From Arcanobacterium_A hippocoleae_A (GTDB lineage Bacteria > Actinomycetota > Actinomycetes > Actinomycetales > Actinomycetaceae), in assembly GCA_040360365.1 (NCBI GenBank), contig CP136412.1: 64,000 nt of DNA; one strand, written 5' to 3'. How positions within the stretch are numbered: the stretch's first letter is position 1; each line of letters starts with the position of its first letter. Both the position numbers and the translations under genes were made by a program. This document shows positions 62,723 through 64,000 of the stretch, piece by piece. The notes beneath the pieces are model-generated. The model had not been told where the DNA came from and made no database searches. It saw only the letters and a list, made by a program, of their open reading frames with translations.

Positions 62723-63944
62723 ATGAGCAGCGAAAATCGTGCACTGATTATTGTCGACGTCCAGCTAGCCTTCTGTGAAGGCGGAGTTCTGGGTGTGACC
62801 GGCGGAAACGATACCGCCCGCAAGATTGCCGATTTCGTAACAAAAATGCCGACGAATACTCATTCATTGTCACTACCCAGGATTGGCATATTGATCCGGG
62901 GAAACATTTTTCCAATAATCCCGATTTTGCACACACCTGGCCGCTGCACGGTTTGGCCGGTACCGCAGAGGCTGAGCTGCATGCGGAGATAGCGGCGCTG
63001 CCTTTTCACGATTCAGTGAAGAAAGGCGAATACACCGGGGCATATTCCGGTTTTGAAGGGAAAATGATTCTGGCGAACCGCTGGAAACGATTCTGCGCAA
63101 TCATCAGATTACCGCAGTTGACGTTGCGGGTATTTCTGAATCATTCTGCGTGAGATACACCGCACTTGATGCGCTGCGTATCGGCTGGCCGGTGCGTGTT
63201 TTCTCTGATTTAACTGTTCCCGTATCTGAGAAACTTGGATTGGAAGCCCGGAAAGAAATGGATGAAGCTGGTATCGAGCAGATTCCATCAAGTGAAGCTT
63301 TTGGTTTCTATCAGGAGCAAGAAAACGTCTCGGCTCCAAGCGATACAGAATCTAACCTGACTTCCGGAAAAATTTCCGGATTTACTTTTGGACGTGCAGA
63401 TTCGTGGGGGAACGATTCGGATGATTCCTGGGACGATTTTGCCGATGAATCCGATGATGAGAGCTATGGCAGCGATTATGATGAAAACGGCGGATCGCGC
63501 TGGGATTTAGATGATTCCTGGAATTCTGACGACGCAGCTTGGGATGATTCCGATTCAGAGTGGGGCGAAGATTTTAATAACGACGGCTATCGCGCCGGTT
63601 TCGAATCAGAAAGTGCTGACGATCCCTCGCCTGATTCTGTGGAAGCAGAAATTGCGGCAGCTACCGGAAAAATGATTCCGGAGGAAACTGGTGCGGATTC
63701 TCCGGGGAAAGCAGCCGCCGTCGGCACGAAACAAATACGCGACGCGGAAAATGCGCCGCACCCGAAGATTAACGCAATGCCGGACGAAGACCTTTCCGCA
63801 CTTGCAGATTTTGCCGATTTCGATCTTAATCTCGACGACTTCGACGATTTAAATATCGACTTTGATGAGGATATTGACTTTTCCGACGAAGCTACCGATG
63901 AAGATTTCGATTTTTCCGATATTGACTTTCGGTTCGATAAATAG
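62723..63944 (+). CDS. pncA: Nicotinamidase (isochorismatase fold) with long acidic C-terminal tail, frameshifted twice
   Basis: About 407 residues. The first about 200 are an isochorismatase-fold amidase: catalytic Asp in IIVDVQLAFCEGG, metal-site TQDWHIDPGKHF, and nucleophile Cys in GISESFCVRYTALDAL, as in PncA, which turns nicotinamide into nicotinate for NAD salvage. Frame breaks at A5 62842-62846 and A4 63061-63064; one added A each restores the fold. From about residue 210 a low-complexity region dominated by Asp, Glu, Ser and Phe/Trp runs to the end (for example SWDDFADESDDESYGSDYDE). GAGAGG precedes the ATG. Confidence 0.88.
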
Positions 63945-64000
63945 TTCCTGCGATTAATTTGATCTGAAATAATCCGGAAAAATAGCGGGTTAAAAAATAG

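Overview
The window reads as a stretch of chromosome from a Gram-positive actinobacterium of moderate GC (near 50 % by eye). A placement in or near the Actinomycetaceae is an inference from several features: monomeric NADP-isocitrate dehydrogenase, a 7Fe ferredoxin, Maf, a G5-domain cell-wall protein, the 32-residue ribosomal protein bS22, an LAKTG-anchored beta-galactosidase and promoters that look leaderless. There are no rRNA genes, CRISPR arrays, phage genes or transposase genes. Most genes are housekeeping genes.

Layout. 1-2 kb: end of a DUF885 metallopeptidase gene and maf. 2-7 kb (-): a giant cell-wall beta-galactosidase. 7.5-13.2 kb: a small membrane protein, citrate synthase, a 138-bp repeat element, ferredoxin fdxA, a membrane protein and typA. 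13.5-18.8 kb (-): a peptide ABC transporter operon (lipoprotein, two permeases, one protein carrying both ATPases). 19-22 kb: a PH-like membrane protein, then lipB-lipA for lipoate synthesis. 22.3-27 kb (-): acyl-CoA synthetase, M18 aminopeptidase, alpha/beta hydrolase and a tyrosine-phosphatase-like protein. 27.7-30.5 kb (+): isocitrate dehydrogenase and a DUF4870-like protein. 30.8-33.9 kb (-): metA and htrA. 34.7-42 kb: a menaquinone locus, menC-menD (-) divergent from menB-menE-menA (+). 42-44 kb: PLDc_N-like protein, histidine phosphatase, MarR regulator. 44.5-47.9 kb (-): bS22, rplY, prs, tRNA-Gln. 48.5-53.5 kb: an ABC exporter pair, a MarR regulator with a clear operator, and an ABC-F ATPase. 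53.7-62.4 kb: ispE, rsmA, a G5/transglycosylase protein, a PH-domain protein, a second citrate synthase (+), tatD and metG. 62.7-63.9 kb (+): a nicotinamidase with a long acidic tail.

Over half of the protein genes are broken by single-base deletions, mostly inside homopolymers. Many are normally essential (metG, prs, ispE), and adding one base restores the family sequence each time. The tRNA-Gln acceptor stem also lacks one G. I treat these as base-calling or assembly errors, not pseudogenes, and annotate each gene over its full restored span. Protein sequences should be corrected before use.

The most novel-looking structure is a dispersed intergenic element of 138 bp. Three copies (near 10.0, 34.5 and 44.9 kb) have inverted ends, a central hairpin and flanking TTACGTAA-type boxes repeated every 31 bp. 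The second recurring signal is a -10-like hexamer lying 6 nt before a start codon at six genes, including the 29-bp divergent menC/menB promoter.
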